The notes beneath the pieces were generated by a model. The model was not told the origin of the DNA. It searched no databases and saw only the letters and a list, made by a program, of their open reading frames with translations. A stretch of DNA of 7,249 bases from an uncultured Collinsella sp. Its GTDB lineage: Bacteria > Actinomycetota > Coriobacteriia > Coriobacteriales > Coriobacteriaceae. Where the stretch lies: assembly GCA_905210085.1 (NCBI GenBank), contig CAJLVJ010000069.1, positions 1-7,249 of the forward strand, read 5' to 3'. Position 1 is the first letter of the stretch. Each line of letters begins with the position of its first letter. The translations under genes were made by a program, and so were the position numbers. Below are positions 6,037 through 7,249 of this stretch, one piece after another.

Positions 6037-6510
6037 TTACCAACGATAGTGAGAGAACGCGCGGTTGGCCTCGGCCATCTTGAAGACGTCCTCACGCTTC
6101 TTGACGGAAGCGCCCAGGCCGTTGGAAGCGTCGAGAATCTCGTTGGCGAGACGCTCGGCCATGGTCTTCTCCTTGCGAGCGCGGGAGAAGTTGACGATCC
6201 AGCGGATACCCAGAGCGGTGGAACGACGGGAGTTGACCTCCATCGGGACCTGATAGGTAGCGCCACCGACACGCTTGGGCTTAACCTCGAGCGTGGGCTT
6301 GACGTTGTCCATAGCCTTCTTGAAGGTAGCGAGAGCGTCGCCACCCTCGGACTTCTCGGCAACGATCTCGAAAGCGGTGTAAACGATGCGCTCAGCGGTG
6401 GCCTTCTTGCCGTCAAGAAGGACCTTGTTGATGAGCTGAGTCACCAGGCGGTTGTTGTAAACGGCGTCAGGCTGAACCTCACGACGATTAGCTGCTGCAC
6501 GACGCGGCAT
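6037..6510 (-). CDS. rpsG: 30S ribosomal protein S7
   Basis: S7 binds 16S rRNA first in assembly of the 30S head and lines the exit site. The 157-residue protein matches the family end to end: MPRRAAANRR, VYNNRLVTQLINKVLLDGKK, ERIVYTAFEIV, KRVGGATYQVPMEV, ALGIRWIV, KTMAERLANE, KKREDVFKMAEANRAFSHYRW. It ends at the bacterial W (the short form, without the extension seen in E. coli K strains). The ATG at 6510 has AAGGAGA about six bases upstream. It lies between rpsL (73-base gap containing a hairpin) and fusA (19-base gap). In E. coli S7 is the repressor of its own operon, acting in the rpsL-rpsG gap; whether it does so here is not known. Confidence 0.98.
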   Translation of the reverse strand: MPRRAAANRREVQPDAVYNNRLVTQLINKVLLDGKKATAERIVYTAFEIVAEKSEGGDALATFKKAMDNVKPTLEVKPKRVGGATYQVPMEVNSRRSTALGIRWIVNFSRARKEKTMAERLANEILDASNGLGASVKKREDVFKMAEANRAFSHYRW

Positions 6511-6532
6511 GTGAAATCTCCTTAAGTGTCTA

Positions 6533-6558
6533 CCGTGCGGCGCTTAGGCGGCACACGG
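6533..6558 (-). other. Stable RNA hairpin in the rpsL-rpsG gap, candidate S7 control site
   Basis: On the minus strand CCGTGTG pairs with CGCACGG (seven pairs including one T-G), then one C-C mismatch, then CGC/GCG over a CTAA tetraloop: ten pairs in 26 bases. It ends about eight bases upstream of the rpsG Shine-Dalgarno and is not followed by a T-run, so it is not a terminator. E. coli S7 regulates the str operon by binding RNA in this same intercistronic gap; the functional link here is inference from position. Confidence 0.55.
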
Positions 6559-6583
6559 CGAAAGTATCAAAACGTTATCTGGC

Positions 6584-6961
6584 TTATTTAGCCTTGGGGC
6601 GCTTAGCACCGTACTTGGAACGGGCCTGCATACGGTTCTGGACCGGAGCAGCGTCGTAGGCGCCACGGATGACGTGATAACGGACACCAGGGAGGTCACG
6701 GACACGACCGCCGCGGACGAGCACGATGGAGTGCTCCTGCAGGTTGTGGCCCTCACCCGGGATGTAAGCAGTAACTTCGATGCCGTTGACGAGGCGAACA
6801 CGGGCAACCTTACGAAGAGCCGAGTTCGGCTTCTTGGGGCTCGTGGTGAAGACGCGGGTGCACACGCCGCGCTTCTGGGAGTTGTGCTGCAGAGCAGCGT
6901 TCTTGGACTTCTTGGGCACGGAACGACGGCCCTGGCGAACCAGCTGGTTAATAGTAGGCAA
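6584..6961 (-). CDS. rpsL: 30S ribosomal protein S12
   Basis: S12 sits at the decoding centre and controls accuracy. The 125-residue product reads MPTINQLVRQ, KRGVCTRVFTTSPKKPNSALRK, GEGHNLQEHSIVLVRGGRVRDLPGVRYH and ends KYGAKRPKAK, matching the family. The start codon is TTG at 6961, supported by the universal N-terminus and by GGAG six bases upstream. Lys43, a site of streptomycin-resistance mutations, is normal. Residue 88 (counting the initiator) is Arg, codon CGT, where Lys is usual; K88R is a known resistance substitution. Asp89, the residue methylthiolated by RimO in E. coli, is kept. It is the first gene of the operon, about 86 bases from the predicted transcription start. Confidence 0.98.
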   Translation of the reverse strand: MPTINQLVRQGRRSVPKKSKNAALQHNSQKRGVCTRVFTTSPKKPNSALRKVARVRLVNGIEVTAYIPGEGHNLQEHSIVLVRGGRVRDLPGVRYHVIRGAYDAAPVQNRMQARSKYGAKRPKAK

Positions 6962-6971
6962 AGCGTACTCC
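6962..6971 (-). promoter_or_regulatory. Ribosome binding site that fixes the TTG start of rpsL
   Basis: AAGGAG at 6973-6968 is followed by six bases and then TTG at 6961-6959. No ATG in this frame lies close by, and S12 homology begins at the second codon. Confidence 0.85.
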
Positions 6972-7017
6972 TTCTCGAATGATTCCAGCTTTCTGTAAAG
7001 TGCAACGGCTTGAATCG

Positions 7018-7035
7018 AGGGGTCAGCATCCCCCT
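7018..7035 (-). other. Small hairpin in the rpsL leader
   Basis: AGGGG and CCCCT pair (five base pairs) around an eight-base loop in the 5' leader, starting about 12 bases after the predicted transcription start. Not followed by a U-tract. It might stabilise the transcript 5' end; no known leader motif is recognised. Confidence 0.3.
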
Positions 7036-7054
7036 ACGAAACACGCAGTTCGAT

Positions 7055-7083
7055 AGGATACGTGCCGTTAGCTGTGCCGTCAA
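7055..7083 (-). promoter_or_regulatory. Promoter of the rpsL-rpsG-fusA-rpsJ operon
   Basis: On the minus strand TTGACG (7083-7078), a 17-base spacer, and TATCCT (7060-7055): five of six -35 bases and the key -10 bases match the sigma-70 consensus at optimal spacing. The start would be near 7048, giving a leader of about 86 bases. It lies downstream of a terminator-like hairpin, so the operon appears to be transcribed on its own. Confidence 0.75.
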
Positions 7084-7138
7084 CAGACCACGCCGCCGGG
7101 CGTATCCCAAAATAGCCATATTTCCGCAAAGCCTACAC

Positions 7139-7174
7139 AAAAGGAATCCCCTTCTACGCGCGTGGGCGGATTCC
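7139..7174 (-). terminator. Candidate intrinsic terminator of the unit upstream of rpsL
   Basis: On the minus strand GGAATCC and GGATTCC (7174-7168 and 7149-7143) form a seven-pair stem, extended by two G-C pairs beyond a one-base bulge. TTTT follows at 7142-7139. The position just before the rpsL promoter suits the end of an upstream co-directional unit, which lies outside the window. Confidence 0.55.
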
Positions 7175-7228
7175 CGGTCCGGGCGGCCCGCTGTTTAAGT
7201 TTGCTGCTCTACAGTCCTGCGCAAGACG

Positions 7229-7249
7229 GAAAGCACATTAAGTGCTTTC
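7229..7249. repeat. Perfect inverted repeat at the window edge
   Basis: Eight-base arms GAAAGCAC and GTGCTTTC surround a five-base AT loop. What follows on the plus strand is cut off. On the minus strand no T-run follows, so it is not a clear terminator in that direction. It could be the terminator of a plus-strand unit, an operator, or part of an upstream gene; the sequence shown does not decide. Confidence 0.45.

Noticed and set aside
5968..6525. 185-codon plus-strand open frame opposite rpsG
   Set aside because: Antisense shadow of rpsG and the start of fusA; strong codon bias of ribosomal genes explains the absence of stops.
1..7249. CRISPR arrays, insertion sequences, tRNA genes or a new defence or biosynthetic system
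   Set aside because: No tandem repeat-spacer pattern, transposase motif, terminal repeat pair or tRNA-like fold was seen; nearly all bases belong to recognised core genes or short control regions.

Overview
The window carries two conserved housekeeping blocks of a GC-rich bacterium. The gene content and protein sequences (a FabH-AcpP-FabK-FabD type II fatty-acid cluster of the kind common in Clostridia, next to a str-type ribosomal operon) most resemble the Coriobacteriia (Collinsella-like Actinomycetota). This placement is my inference from family resemblance and base composition, not from a search.

Left block, minus strand (1-2481): fabH, acpP, fabK and the 5' part of fabD are packed head to tail, with very short gaps or a 13-base overlap. 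They form the start of a fatty-acid synthesis operon that runs off the left edge. FabH makes the first condensation, AcpP carries the chain, FabK is the flavin-dependent enoyl reductase, and FabD supplies malonyl-ACP. Divergent to fabH, across a 176-base gap, lies birA on the plus strand (2658-3434). It is a short biotin-protein ligase with no DNA-binding domain, which would activate the biotin carrier of acetyl-CoA carboxylase, the enzyme that feeds this pathway. The shared gap holds two nearly identical 15-base repeats, 48 bases apart, on either side of a TATCCT -10 box. They look like operators for a regulator that is not encoded here.

Right block, minus strand (3487-7249): a terminator of an upstream unit, a good sigma-70 type promoter (TTGACG-17-TATCCT), then rpsL, rpsG, fusA and rpsJ, and a strong intrinsic terminator. 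The order is that of the str operon, but there is no tuf between fusA and rpsJ. rpsJ is also cut off from the rest of an S10 operon by the terminator and the convergent birA. Both rpsL and rpsJ begin with TTG behind strong ribosome binding sites. S12 has Arg at position 88, where Lys is usual and where K88R is a known streptomycin-resistance change. RNA hairpins sit in the rpsL-rpsG and fusA-rpsJ gaps; the former is placed like the S7 autoregulatory site of E. coli.

I see no mobile elements, CRISPR arrays, tRNA or rRNA genes. The window is mostly conserved core genome; the points of interest are regulatory and organisational rather than a new gene system.
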